A stretch of 64,000 bases of DNA from Rhodoplanes sp. Z2-YC6860 (GTDB lineage Bacteria > Pseudomonadota > Alphaproteobacteria > Rhizobiales > Xanthobacteraceae), in assembly GCF_001579845.1 (NCBI RefSeq), contig NZ_CP007440.1, positions 7,710,029 through 7,774,028 on the forward strand, read 5' to 3'. Under the pieces are notes generated by a model that saw only the letters and a list, made by a program, of their open reading frames with translations, was not told the DNA's origin and did not search any database. The number at the start of each line of letters is the position of its first letter. The stretch's first letter is position 1. The translations under genes and the position numbers were made by a program. This document shows, in pieces, positions 46,746 to 55,338 of this stretch.

Positions 46746-48245
46746 TCAGATCGTCTGGTTGTAGGCACCCACCTCGGGATGGGTGCGAAGCACGGCATCC
46801 ACCGCCTTGAACATCTCGCGCATCCGCGCCTCGGAAACCGGGCTCTCGACCACCACGACCAGCTCCGGCTTGTTGGACGACGCCCGCACCAGACCCCAGG
46901 TGCCGTCCTCGACCGTGACGCGCACGCCGTTGACGGTGACAAGATCGCGGATCGCCTGACCCGCCACCTTCTCGCCCTTCTGCTTGGCGGCCTCGAAGTG
47001 CTTCACGGTCTGCTCGACGATGCCGTACTTCTTCTCGTCGTCGCAATGCGGCGACATGGTCGGCGAGCCCCACGTCTTGGGCAGCGCGTCCTTCAAGTCC
47101 GACATCGACTTTCCGGGATTGCGATCCATCATCTCGCAGATCGCGATCGCCGACACGAGCCCGTCGTCGAAGCCGCGGCCGAACGGCTTGTTGAAGAAGT
47201 AATGGCCCGACTTCTCGAAGCCCGCCAGCGCGTGCAGCTCGTTGGTGCGGCGCTTCATGTAGGAATGGCCGGTCTTCCAGTAGTCGGCCTTGACGCCGTT
47301 CTTCTTGAGCACCGGATCGGTGACGTAGAGTCCGGTCGACTTCACGTCGACCACGAAGGTGGAATTCGGCTGCAGCGTGGACATGTCCCGCGCCAGCATC
47401 ACGCCGACCTTGTCGGCGAAGATCTCCTCGCCGTGATTGTCGACCACGCCGCAGCGGTCGCCATCGCCGTCAAAGCCCAGGCCGACGTCGGCCTTGGTGC
47501 GCAGCACCTCGTCACGCATGGCGTGCAGCATCTCGAGGTCTTCGGGATTGGGATTGTACTTCGGGAACGTGTAATCGAGGTCGCAGTCGAGCTTGATCAC
47601 CTCGCAGCCGATCGCCTCGAGCACCGTCGGCGCAAACGCGCCCGCCGTGCCATTGCCGCAGGCGCACACCACCTTCAGCTTTCTCTTGAGCTTCGGCCGG
47701 TTGGTCAGGTCGGCGATGTAGCGCGCCGGGAAGTTCTCGACGAAATGATACGAACCGTTGCCCTCGAGCTTGAACGCCGAGTTGAGCACGATCTCCTTCA
47801 GTCGCGTCATCTCGTCGGGGCCGAAGGTGAGCGGGCGATTGGCGCCCATTTTCACGCCAGTCCAGCCGTTGTCGTTGTGCGAGGCCGTCACCATCGCGAC
47901 GCAGGGCACGTCGAGCGCGAACTGCGCGAAATAGGCCATCGGCGTCACCGCGAGCCCGATGTCATGGACCTTGCAGCCGGCGGCGAGCAGCCCCGAGATC
48001 AGCGAGGTCTTCACCGAAGCCGAATAGCTGCGGAAGTCGTGGCCGGTGACGATCTCAGGCCGCTGGCCCATCTCGCGGATCAGAGTACCGAGCCCCATGC
48101 CCAGCGCCTGCATCCCCATCAGGTTGATCTCTTTGCCGAGCAGCCACCGCGCGTCGTATTCGCGAAAGCCGGTGGGTTTCACCATCGGCTCAGACTCATA
48201 GGCATAGGTATTCGGGGTCAACGAGGCTTTAGGCTTGGGGAACAT
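46746..48245 (-). CDS. phosphomannomutase/phosphoglucomutase
   Basis: This 499-residue enzyme of the alpha-D-phosphohexomutase family has the phosphoserine loop in VTASHNDNGWTGVKMG, the metal loop GFDGDGDRCGVVD, the sugar-specificity loop GFEKSGHYFFN and the phosphate-binding C-terminal domain RASSNKPELVVVVE. It interconverts hexose-1- and 6-phosphates and feeds nucleotide-sugar synthesis for surface polysaccharides, in line with kdsB and ugd in the window. The ATG at 48243-48245 has GAGGA at 6 bases. It ends 6 bases from the convergent hydrolase gene. Confidence 0.92.
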   Translation of the reverse strand: MFPKPKASLTPNTYAYESEPMVKPTGFREYDARWLLGKEINLMGMQALGMGLGTLIREMGQRPEIVTGHDFRSYSASVKTSLISGLLAAGCKVHDIGLAVTPMAYFAQFALDVPCVAMVTASHNDNGWTGVKMGANRPLTFGPDEMTRLKEIVLNSAFKLEGNGSYHFVENFPARYIADLTNRPKLKRKLKVVCACGNGTAGAFAPTVLEAIGCEVIKLDCDLDYTFPKYNPNPEDLEMLHAMRDEVLRTKADVGLGFDGDGDRCGVVDNHGEEIFADKVGVMLARDMSTLQPNSTFVVDVKSTGLYVTDPVLKKNGVKADYWKTGHSYMKRRTNELHALAGFEKSGHYFFNKPFGRGFDDGLVSAIAICEMMDRNPGKSMSDLKDALPKTWGSPTMSPHCDDEKKYGIVEQTVKHFEAAKQKGEKVAGQAIRDLVTVNGVRVTVEDGTWGLVRASSNKPELVVVVESPVSEARMREMFKAVDAVLRTHPEVGAYNQTI

Positions 48246-48356
48246 GGAAATCCTCAAATGCGGGCAGCGACAGCTTCAACTGAAGCATGGATGAGACAGA
48301 AATGCGGTCGCAGGCGGCCGCGAGACGCCCAATAGCAGAAAATAATGATGAAACGA

Positions 48357-48887
48357 CTACTGCTCCAGCACCAGCCGGCCGTGCTCGTGGGTCCACTTGA
48401 CCCGCGACAGGAACGTCATACCGAGCAGATTGGTGCTGAGCTGTTCGTCCGGCACAACGATGGCTTCCACGTCGTAGATCGTGATGCCCTTGAGCTCGAC
48501 ACGGTTGAGCCGCGTCCGCGCCGCCCGGCCGACGCCGTTCGCGGTCTGTGTCCGGATGTTGTAGTCGCGCGCCGACGGATGGATGCCGAGCCGTGCTGCA
48601 TCGCTTTCGCGCAGCGCGACGCTCTGCGCTCCGGTGTCGACCAGAAATTCGATCCGCCGGCCATCGATCTGCACATCGGTCTGGAAGTAGCCGCGCCGGT
48701 CGCTGACCAGCGTGACGGTGCGGTAGTTGTTGCTGCTCGATGAAGCCGGCTCGGGCGCCGCAGGCTTCTTGGTGGCCATGGCGAGCGCGTTGGCGCCGTT
48801 GTTGCCCGATCTGGAGCGGTCGAGCTGGTGCACGACGGCCAACCCGGCAACCACCATGAAAATGAATGCGTACACGACCTGCCGCAC
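48357..48887 (-). CDS. membrane-anchored retropepsin-like aspartic protease
   Basis: This 176-residue protein starts at GTG 48885-48887 with GGGGAG upstream. One N-terminal helix (VVYAFIFMVVAGLAVV) and a Ser/Pro-rich linker precede a single aspartic protease lobe with the catalytic motif EFLVDTGAQSVALRESDA and the family features TANGVGRAARTRL and NLLGMTFLSRVKW. This is the bacterial clan AA, retropepsin-like type, expected to work as a dimer on the periplasmic side. Its substrate is unknown. Confidence 0.88.
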   Translation of the reverse strand: MRQVVYAFIFMVVAGLAVVHQLDRSRSGNNGANALAMATKKPAAPEPASSSSNNYRTVTLVSDRRGYFQTDVQIDGRRIEFLVDTGAQSVALRESDAARLGIHPSARDYNIRTQTANGVGRAARTRLNRVELKGITIYDVEAIVVPDEQLSTNLLGMTFLSRVKWTHEHGRLVLEQ

Positions 48888-49025
48888 ACCAGACTCCCCG
48901 ATTTGCGCGGCAGGATGTGCGGGTATCGCTCAAAATGAAGCTAACGCCATGCTGGACGGGCGAGGCTTTTGGCCTCGATGGTGGAGCGCCAGTTGCGGCG
49001 ATCGTTCGCATTTTAATCATCCGCC

Positions 49026-51614
49026 TCAAGTCCCCCGGGGCTTGGCGCGCCGGGTGGCGGGGGCGTGCAGCGGATCGTCGGGCCAGGGATGACGCGGATA
49101 GCGGCCGCGCATCTCGGTTTTCACCGCCGCGTAGGAGCCGCGCCAGAAGCCCGGCAGGTCACGGGTGACCTGCACCGGCCGGTGCGCGGGTGACAAGAGC
49201 TCGACCAGCAGCGCGACCTTGCCCTTGGCGATGCTCGGATGCCGGTCCATGCCGAACAGCTCCTGCACCCGGATCGAAAGCTTCGGGCCTTCCTCGGCCT
49301 CGTAATCGATCGGCACCGACGAGCCGGACGGCGCGGAAAAATGCGTCGGCGCCTCCTCGTCGAGCCGCCGCTTCAAAGGCCAAGGCAGCAACGCCATGAT
49401 CGAGGTCGAAAGCTCGTCGGCCGTGACGCCCGACAGCGCGGTCTTGCCGTCCAGCATCGGCACGAGCCAGTCGTCCGCATTCGCCGCCAGGCCGGGATCC
49501 GAAAGATCGGGCCATTCGTCGCCTTCGGCACGGCGCAGGAACATCACGCGGTCGCGCCATTGCTCCAGCGCCTTGGTCCAGGGCAGCCGGGCGAGGCCAG
49601 CTTTCACGATGCCGTCGGCAAGCTTCTTCGCGGCCTCCGGCCCTGGCGTCATCTGAAACGGCCGCTCGGCCAGCGCGATGGCGCCAAGGCGCTCGCTCTT
49701 TCGGCCGCGCAGGCTCGCCGATCCGGCATCGAAGGCGATGTCTTCGCGGCTTTCGATCTGCCCGGCGAAGCGCGCCTCGATGTCTTCGAGCGCGATCGGC
49801 GCTGCCAGCAGGACACGGCTCTGCGCGGCGGTTCCGGAGAGTTCGGCCACCGTGAGGAACGGCTCGCGCGACAACGGCGACGCCGGATCGACATTGGCGC
49901 CGCGGCCGTTGGCGAGCAGGAACGCGCCGTTCGCGCCGCGGTTCTTGGCGATACGGTCGGGATAGGCCAGCGAGAGGATGGCGCCGATGGAAAGATTCTC
50001 CTGCGACCCGGACAGTGCGCCCCCTCCCCCTGAAAGGGGGAGGGTCGGGGTGGGGGTCTGCTGGCGCGCGAAGTGACCCCCACCCGACGCGCGTTCGCGC
50101 GTCGACCTCCCCCTTTCAGGGGGAGGTGAAGAAGAAAGCCGGGCTTCCTCCGCCCAGCGCTTCGCCATGCGGCGCGCATCCTCGCCGCGGCGCGAGCGGT
50201 CGCGGCGGAATTGCTCGAGACGGTGCGTGAGATCGATACCGTCGCCGCCGAGCCCGCGCTCCGAAAGGATCGCCGCGATGTCGGCGGCGCGCTGTCCCTC
50301 CCCTTCGCGCGCCGCATCGACCACCATGCGGGCGAGCCGCGGCGGCAGCGGCAAACGGCGCAGCATGCGGCCTTCGTCGGTGATGCGGCCCTGCGAATCG
50401 ATCGCGCCCAACTCAACGAGCAGCGCCCGCGCTTCGGACAACGCGCCCGCGGGCGGCGGATCGAGAAACGACAGCGTCGAAGGATCGGACGTGCCCCACT
50501 GCGCGAGATCGAGCAGCAGGCTCGACAGGTCGGCCGCCAGAATCTCCGGCCGCGCATAGGCTTCGAGCGATGCGGTCTGCGGCTCGTCCCAGAGCCGGTA
50601 GCAGACGCCCGGCTCGGTGCGGCCGGCACGGCCGCGGCGCTGATCCGCGCCGGCCCGCGACACGCGGACGGTTTCGAGCCGCGTCACGCCGACGTCGGGC
50701 TCGTAACGCGGCACGCGCGCCAGCCCGCTGTCGATGACGATGCGCACGCCCTCGATGGTCAGCGAGGTCTCGGCGATGGCGGTCGCCAACACCACCTTGC
50801 GCCTGCCCTTCGGCGCGGGCGAGATCGCGCGATCCTGGGTCTGCGCATCGAGCGCGCCGTAGAGCGTCACCACATCCACGGCCGGATCGTCGAGGCGCTC
50901 CTTCAGCAGCGTCTCGGTGCGGCGGATCTCGCCCTGCCCTGGCAGGAACACCAGCGCGGAGCCTGCTTCGGCGCGCAACGCGCGTGCCACCGCATCGGCC
51001 ACCTGGCGCTCGATCGGCTCGCGGGTGTCGCGGCCGAGATAACGCGTCTCGACCGGAAAGGCACGGCCTTCGCTTTCGACCACCGGCGCGTCACCCAGAA
51101 GCTTCGCGACGCGCGCGCCATCCAACGTGGCCGACATGGCCAGAAGCTTCAGATCGTCACGCAGGCCGACTTGCACGTCGCGAGCCAGCGCAAGACCGAG
51201 ATCGGCATCGAGCGAGCGCTCGTGGAATTCGTCGAACAGCACCGCGGCGATGCCGTCGAGCGAAGGATCGTCGAGGACGAGCCGCGTGAAAATGCCTTCG
51301 GTGACCACCTCGATGCGGGTCATGCGCGTCACCTTCGAGCCGAAGCGCACACGAAGCCCGACGGTGTCGCCGACGCTTTCCTTCAGCGTCGCGGCCATGC
51401 GCTCCGCGGCGGCACGCGCCGCGAGCCTCCTTGGCTCCAGCACCAGGATCTTCTTGCCCGCGGCCCAGGGCTCGTCGATCAGCACCAGCGGCACGCGGGT
51501 GGTCTTGCCCGCGCCGGGCGGCGCCACCAGCACCGCGGCGTGATACTGCCGCAGCGCCGCCGTGAGTCCCGGCAGCGCATCGTCGATCGGCAGGCGTTCG
51601 GAAAATTCCTTCAT
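49026..51614 (-). CDS. hrpB: ATP-dependent helicase HrpB
   Basis: This 862-residue DEAH-type helicase starts at ATG 51612-51614, just before the conserved LPIDDALPGL. Motif I is APPGAGKTTRVPLVL, motif II DEFH (VLFDEFHERSLDADLGL), motif III SATLDG and motif VI QRRGRAGRTEPGVCYRLW. The HrpB C-terminal domain ends near SYAAVKTEMRGRYPRHPWPD. Its role in most bacteria is unclear; RNA helicase activity is assumed. At about residues 496-531 the reading frame runs through a palindromic repeat that adds a low-complexity linker (PPPERGRSTRER and TPTPTLPLSGGGG), which I do not expect in HrpB of other groups. Confidence 0.93.
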   Translation of the reverse strand: MKEFSERLPIDDALPGLTAALRQYHAAVLVAPPGAGKTTRVPLVLIDEPWAAGKKILVLEPRRLAARAAAERMAATLKESVGDTVGLRVRFGSKVTRMTRIEVVTEGIFTRLVLDDPSLDGIAAVLFDEFHERSLDADLGLALARDVQVGLRDDLKLLAMSATLDGARVAKLLGDAPVVESEGRAFPVETRYLGRDTREPIERQVADAVARALRAEAGSALVFLPGQGEIRRTETLLKERLDDPAVDVVTLYGALDAQTQDRAISPAPKGRRKVVLATAIAETSLTIEGVRIVIDSGLARVPRYEPDVGVTRLETVRVSRAGADQRRGRAGRTEPGVCYRLWDEPQTASLEAYARPEILAADLSSLLLDLAQWGTSDPSTLSFLDPPPAGALSEARALLVELGAIDSQGRITDEGRMLRRLPLPPRLARMVVDAAREGEGQRAADIAAILSERGLGGDGIDLTHRLEQFRRDRSRRGEDARRMAKRWAEEARLSSSPPPERGRSTRERASGGGHFARQQTPTPTLPLSGGGGALSGSQENLSIGAILSLAYPDRIAKNRGANGAFLLANGRGANVDPASPLSREPFLTVAELSGTAAQSRVLLAAPIALEDIEARFAGQIESREDIAFDAGSASLRGRKSERLGAIALAERPFQMTPGPEAAKKLADGIVKAGLARLPWTKALEQWRDRVMFLRRAEGDEWPDLSDPGLAANADDWLVPMLDGKTALSGVTADELSTSIMALLPWPLKRRLDEEAPTHFSAPSGSSVPIDYEAEEGPKLSIRVQELFGMDRHPSIAKGKVALLVELLSPAHRPVQVTRDLPGFWRGSYAAVKTEMRGRYPRHPWPDDPLHAPATRRAKPRGT
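50021..50127. repeat. palindromic repeat inserted in frame inside hrpB
   Basis: Two small hairpins (CCTCCCCC/GGGGGAGG at 50023-50043 and ACCTCCCCC/GGGGGAGGT at 50105-50127) bound a larger inverted repeat. GTCGGGGTGGGGGTC (50044-50058) pairs with GACCCCCACCC near 50075-50088, and a small hairpin GACGCGCGTTCGCGCGTC forms the other tip. The whole element is a multiple-arm palindrome like intergenic repeats of this order, but it lies inside a coding region and keeps it open. Confidence 0.85.
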
Positions 51615-51672
51615 GCGGCGGGCACTTTGCATTTTTCGCATATGTTGCGCCAACCTCCACACATACTCCGCT

Positions 51673-51811
51673 GTCATTCCGGGGCGCGAGCGGCACCAGC
51701 GCGTATACGCGCGTCTTCGACGCGCTTTGGAGCGAACCCGGAATCCAGATGCACACACCGAATCCGCGTCTGGATTCCGGGTTCGCGCCTTCCGGCGCGC
51801 CCCGGAATGAC
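51673..51811. repeat. GTCATTCCGGGGCGCG palindromic repeat, long form
   Basis: The outer arms 51673-51688 and 51796-51811 are perfect reverse complements of 16 bases. The inner arms CGAACCCGGAATCCAGA and TCTGGATTCCGGGTTCG also pair. Compared with the related copy at 62937-63044 it carries an extra GC-rich segment (about 51690-51727) with GCGCGT, ACGCGCG and CGACGCGCT blocks. It lies between the hrpB start and the candidate RNA region. Confidence 0.88.
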
Positions 51812-51879
51812 GCCGGTGGGATGCGGCCGGCACCGGTGTGGTCTCAGATTCAATTTTCAAACAGCCCTGCACACATGCG

Positions 51880-52317
51880 TTCTCGGCTCCACGCGATGAA
51901 CCGCGCGGATCGCCAGATTTCCCTGTCGGTTTGTCCAGGCCATGCCCGGGTTTCGTTGCCTCCCCTGAGGGAAGCGGAGCGCCGGTTGGCGCTACTTATT
52001 AGTCGGCACCTTGCGAGGGTGCCGCGTGCCGTTTGACCGGCACGCACGCCTTCCGGCGCTCCCCTGTGGCGATTTATTGCGAGGCCACCGTTCGAGATTC
52101 GATCGGACCGGCTGGGCTTTCACCCACCATGCTCCAGGGGGCATTTGCTTCCGCTTTCACCCGACCGCGCCCTGCCACTGAAGGCGGCCCCCTCATCGGG
52201 GACGGACGATGACCGCACACCCTGGGACGTGGTCACGAGCCACGCCTGCAGGCGCCACACCCCGCTCCGCCAGCCGATCGTCTCCGGAAGACGCCCTCAG
52301 ATGAGCGAGGCAAATCA
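51880..52317 (-). ncRNA. candidate structured noncoding RNA region (strand inferred)
   Basis: I see no convincing gene in about 440 bp, but many stable helices. A perfect 10-bp stem (51976-51985 with 52053-52062) encloses two perfect hairpins (52005-52023 with a 7-base loop; 52024-52045 with 8-bp arms), which together make a multi-branch junction. Further hairpins lie at 52066-52088, 52193-52212, 52228-52244 and 52279-52293. A TTGACG box and a LexA-type site at the right end suggest leftward transcription from about 52310. I compared it by memory with tmRNA, RNase P RNA, SRP RNA and cobalamin riboswitches and found no match. Ends, strand and even transcription are inferred. Confidence 0.4.
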
Positions 52318-52332
52318 GAACTTATCATGAAC
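52318..52332. promoter_or_regulatory. alphaproteobacterial LexA (SOS) box GAAC-N7-GAAC
   Basis: GAAC at 52318-52321 and 52329-52332 are exactly 7 bases apart, the direct-repeat form bound by LexA in alphaproteobacteria. A GTTC at 52339-52342 makes an extra inverted half-site. On the minus strand a TTGACG -35-like box lies at 52342-52347, with GATAAG- or TAAGTT-like -10 candidates overlapping the LexA box. Repression of a leftward transcript into the noncoding region is the simplest reading. A weak rightward promoter (TATCAT at 52348-52353) cannot be excluded. Confidence 0.6.
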
Positions 52333-52515
52333 AAATATGTTCGTCAATATCATAGCCTGACGGCGGCGGTGTCGTGAGCGCGGCAATGCGTTGCATCACT
52401 TCCGAACCGGCGCCCGTGTTCTGCCTGGAGCATGACCGGTCGCACATGTCGCGTTGCCGCCCCTAGATGCTCGGCTTATATGATGAACAGCCGACGCTCC
52501 AAAGGAGAAGCGATC

Positions 52516-52854
52516 ATGCGTGGATCGAGTGCAATCGTCGCAGCGCTCCTTTTGCTTGGCGTGAATTCGACTTCGGCCTCCATCCGCATCATCGATTCGG
52601 TCTACGCCGACGATGTGCTGCTCGTGACCGGTCAGGCTCGCCCGAACACGAAAGTCACCCTCGACGGCAAATACGTCACCACGTCCAACAGCAGCGGCCA
52701 TTTCGAATTCCACGAGCGCTACAAACCGAAGACCTGCATGTCCAGCATCACGACCGACGAGGATTCATACTCGGCCATCATCACCAATTGCCTGCTCGGC
52801 GACGCGGCGGCTGCGATCGCCCGGAAACCATCGCAAGATTCAACAGCCAAATAG
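52516..52854 (+). CDS. small exported protein of unknown function
   Basis: This 112-residue protein has ATG 52516-52518 and an AAAGGAG site. A signal peptide (RGSSAIVAALLLLGVNSTSA) is followed by a short beta-rich domain (LLVTGQARPNTKVTLDGKYV, then SSGHFEFHERYKP) that looks like a carboxypeptidase-regulatory or transthyretin-like fold. Two cysteines (KTCMSSI and TNCLLGD) could form a disulfide. It lies 184 bases to the right of the LexA box, on the other side of it from the RNA region. The function is unknown. Confidence 0.65.
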   Translation: MRGSSAIVAALLLLGVNSTSASIRIIDSVYADDVLLVTGQARPNTKVTLDGKYVTTSNSSGHFEFHERYKPKTCMSSITTDEDSYSAIITNCLLGDAAAAIARKPSQDSTAK

Positions 52855-53009
52855 CGATTGGTGCCCCAGACAGGTTTTGCCGCAATATCCACTGGGGTCT
52901 TCGCTTTGCCTGGCGCCCGCTGCCGACCTGCCCCTGACAACCATCGTGAGAACGGACATCGGCCAATGCCGGCTTTGCGGGTGGTGTGCTTCGGGCTGCA
53001 CGGTGGGCG

Positions 53010-54182
53010 ATGAAGACCTCGTTGTTGTCCTCAATCCTGCGGCGCGCGAGCGCGCGCAAGCCGCGCATCGCGGTCATCGGCCATTCGGCTGAGGCGTATC
53101 TCGCTGGCGCGGAGCGAAGTCTCGTTTCCATCGTCGCCGCTATCGACCGTGACCGCTACGATGTCTGCGCCGTCATCCCGGCCACCAACGCGGAGTACAT
53201 GCAGGCGATTGGCCGTTACACCGACGCCATCGAGGTGTTTCCGTATTCATGGTGGAGCGGCGCCTGCCCGTCCAAACCGGAGACGATCGCCCGCTTTGCC
53301 GAGTTCATTCGCCGCCGGTCGATCGACCTCGTGCATGTCAACACCATCACACTGATGGACCCGTTGCTCGCCGCGCGCCAAGCCGGCATTCCGTGCATCG
53401 TGCATGCGCGCGAGTTAATCGACCAGGATGATCATCTCGCAGGCCTGTTCGGCTTGGAGCCGGCCGAAATCATCGCGAGGATCCGCGCCACGGCGAATTT
53501 CATCATCGCCAATTCGGAGGCGACGCATCGTCTCTATGGCGTCCAGAGCCGGAGCTTCCGGCTCTACAACTGCATCGATGTCGACGCCTTCGACATGGCG
53601 AACGAGGTCAAGCCGGGCGCGCTCAAGATCGGCATCATCAGCAGCAATCATCCGAAAAAAGGCATCGACGCCTTCGTCAGGCTGGCGGCGCTCGCGGCGT
53701 CGCGGCGGCCTGAGCTTGAGTTCATCGTCTTCGGGCCGCACACCGCACACATCGAGGAGCTTGCCCAAGGCCTACGCCGCGACAACGTGCAGGTCAATTT
53801 GCGCTTTGCGGGCTATGTCGCAAACCCGGTCGAGGCGGTTCGTCAGCTCAATGTGGTGGTGTCGTTCTCGGCGGTGGCCGAGTCGTTCGGCCGGACTTTG
53901 GTCGAGGCCATGGCGGCGCGGCGTCCGGTCATCGCTTATGATCGCGGCGCCGTGCCGGAACTGGTGCGCCACGGCATCGAGGGCTTCGTCATTCCGCCGT
54001 TCGATATCGAGCGGGCGCTCGCGCACATCGAGACGCTTGCCGACGATCCGAAACGCCTCATCGCCATGGGCAAGGCCGGCCGCACTCGCGCGAGCGCGCT
54101 GTTCTCGCCCTCGGTCTTCGCAACAGAGCTCAACGCGATCTATCGGCGCATTCTTGCGGCGACATCGGGCGCGCACGCCTAG
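53010..54182 (+). CDS. GT4-type glycosyltransferase
   Basis: This 390-residue GT-B fold enzyme has an acceptor domain beginning at PRIAVIGHSAEAYLAGAERS, a linker near residue 200, and a nucleotide-sugar domain with IGIISSNHPKKGIDAFVRLA. The conserved E-x7-E type region is VVSFSAVAESFGRTLVEAMA, followed by RRPVIAYDRGAVPELVRHGI. It has no membrane segment. It probably adds a sugar to a surface glycan; donor and acceptor are unknown. It is an isolated gene between an exported unknown and a convergent propeller protein. Confidence 0.88.
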   Translation: MKTSLLSSILRRASARKPRIAVIGHSAEAYLAGAERSLVSIVAAIDRDRYDVCAVIPATNAEYMQAIGRYTDAIEVFPYSWWSGACPSKPETIARFAEFIRRRSIDLVHVNTITLMDPLLAARQAGIPCIVHARELIDQDDHLAGLFGLEPAEIIARIRATANFIIANSEATHRLYGVQSRSFRLYNCIDVDAFDMANEVKPGALKIGIISSNHPKKGIDAFVRLAALAASRRPELEFIVFGPHTAHIEELAQGLRRDNVQVNLRFAGYVANPVEAVRQLNVVVSFSAVAESFGRTLVEAMAARRPVIAYDRGAVPELVRHGIEGFVIPPFDIERALAHIETLADDPKRLIAMGKAGRTRASALFSPSVFATELNAIYRRILAATSGAHA

Positions 54183-54200
54183 CGCGCGAACGATCGCCCG

Positions 54201-55142
54201 CTACCGGAGGGCAGCCGCTGCGATGTGAACACTGTCGTCGCCGAAAGTGGCGATCGCGACGTAGCGACCGTCGGGGTGCGCGTCGATGCCGTGGGGGAAC
54301 GACAGCCCGTCAAGGAACACACCGTCCGGCCGCAGGACCCCTGTAGCGGCGTCGAACGCATAGGCCGGAATCAAGTCGTTGGCCTGGTCGGTGACCAGGA
54401 TGCGATAGGCGTGACCGTCTTTCTCCGGCAGGAAGATCGCCATGTCGAGAAAGCCCAGATCGGTGCCCTTGGCCCTGTATTGCGCTGCCGGCGCCGCCTC
54501 GATGACGCCGGTTTGCGCATCGAAGCGGTGAACCGTGAGCATCCCGCCGCCGTAGTTTCCCGTGTCCGCAGGTCCTGCATTGAAACTCAGCGAGACCAGC
54601 GCGAACCGCCCATCGGTGGAGAACGTCACCGACTTGGGCAAGAGCGTCGCCGGAAACGTGTCGAGCCGGCAGGTCATCGAACGGTCGCGCATCCGCACAA
54701 CCTCGACGGCCCGTTCACGTCCGATCACGGTGTAGCCCATGTGCCGTCCGTCCGGGGAAAAGCTCGCGGCGTGAAATGCGCTTCCGTCCCGCCCGGCGCA
54801 CAGCACCTCGGTCGGGCCGAGCGTGAGCGAAGGGCGCTCGATCGCGTGCAGCGTTATGCCTTCCTCCGAGAGCGAATGGGTCGCCGCAACGAACGAGCCA
54901 TCCGGCGACACGGCGATGCCTTCGGGCAACGAAAGGCCGCGCTTCTCGCTCAGACGCTCAAGCCGGCTCGGCAGGCCACCGCTGTCTTCGTGCAGGCGGT
55001 AGATGCGCAGGTGTCCGCCATACATGTTGGCGACCGCGAGATGATTGCCATCAAACCATGCGACGTCGGAGGACGTGGCCTGACGCTTGCGCCCCGCCAC
55101 GACGAAGGCGGGGTAAGCGGCGAGGCTGTCGGGCAAATGCAT
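54201..55142 (-). CDS. beta-propeller protein of unknown function
   Basis: This 313-residue protein carries about six or seven short repeats of propeller type, for example LPEGIAVSPDGSFVAATHSL, FHAASFSPDGRHMGYTVI, PKSVTFSTDGRFALVSLS and PHGIDAHPDGRYVAIATF. The blades resemble lactonase/YVTN or WD40-like propellers. No signal peptide is visible from ATG 55140-55142, which has GAGGG at 6 bases. A longer start at 55265 would add a basic extension. It may bind a ligand or partner; no catalytic residues can be assigned. Confidence 0.7.
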   Translation of the reverse strand: MHLPDSLAAYPAFVVAGRKRQATSSDVAWFDGNHLAVANMYGGHLRIYRLHEDSGGLPSRLERLSEKRGLSLPEGIAVSPDGSFVAATHSLSEEGITLHAIERPSLTLGPTEVLCAGRDGSAFHAASFSPDGRHMGYTVIGRERAVEVVRMRDRSMTCRLDTFPATLLPKSVTFSTDGRFALVSLSFNAGPADTGNYGGGMLTVHRFDAQTGVIEAAPAAQYRAKGTDLGFLDMAIFLPEKDGHAYRILVTDQANDLIPAYAFDAATGVLRPDGVFLDGLSFPHGIDAHPDGRYVAIATFGDDSVHIAAAALR

Positions 55143-55338
55143 GATCGAGCCCTCGACCGCATGGGACAGCAGGATTCGGCCCGAACAGCGCGGTGGCTCG
55201 GGCAACCGCGAGGCCGACGGCCGGCCGTGCGTTTTGGTACGAAGCATCCATTTCGGCCACTGCACGACTAAGACCCTCGTGCTCTCGCCATCGAAGCGTC
55301 CTTACATACGCGCATCGGCACCTCAGCCGTGGCGGCTG

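Noticed and set aside
51880-52317. tmRNA, RNase P RNA, SRP RNA or cobalamin riboswitch
   Set aside because: I looked on both strands for the tmRNA tag codons, the GAGGAAAGTCC core of RNase P RNA, the SRP tetraloop context and the B12-box pattern, and found none.
52145-52330. A 61-residue plus-strand frame inside the structured region
   Set aside because: It has no ribosome site; it overlaps the hairpins and the LexA box and has no protein-like pattern.
52386-52466. A 26-residue peptide frame to the right of the LexA box
   Set aside because: It has no ribosome site and no recognisable sequence; it is too short to support.
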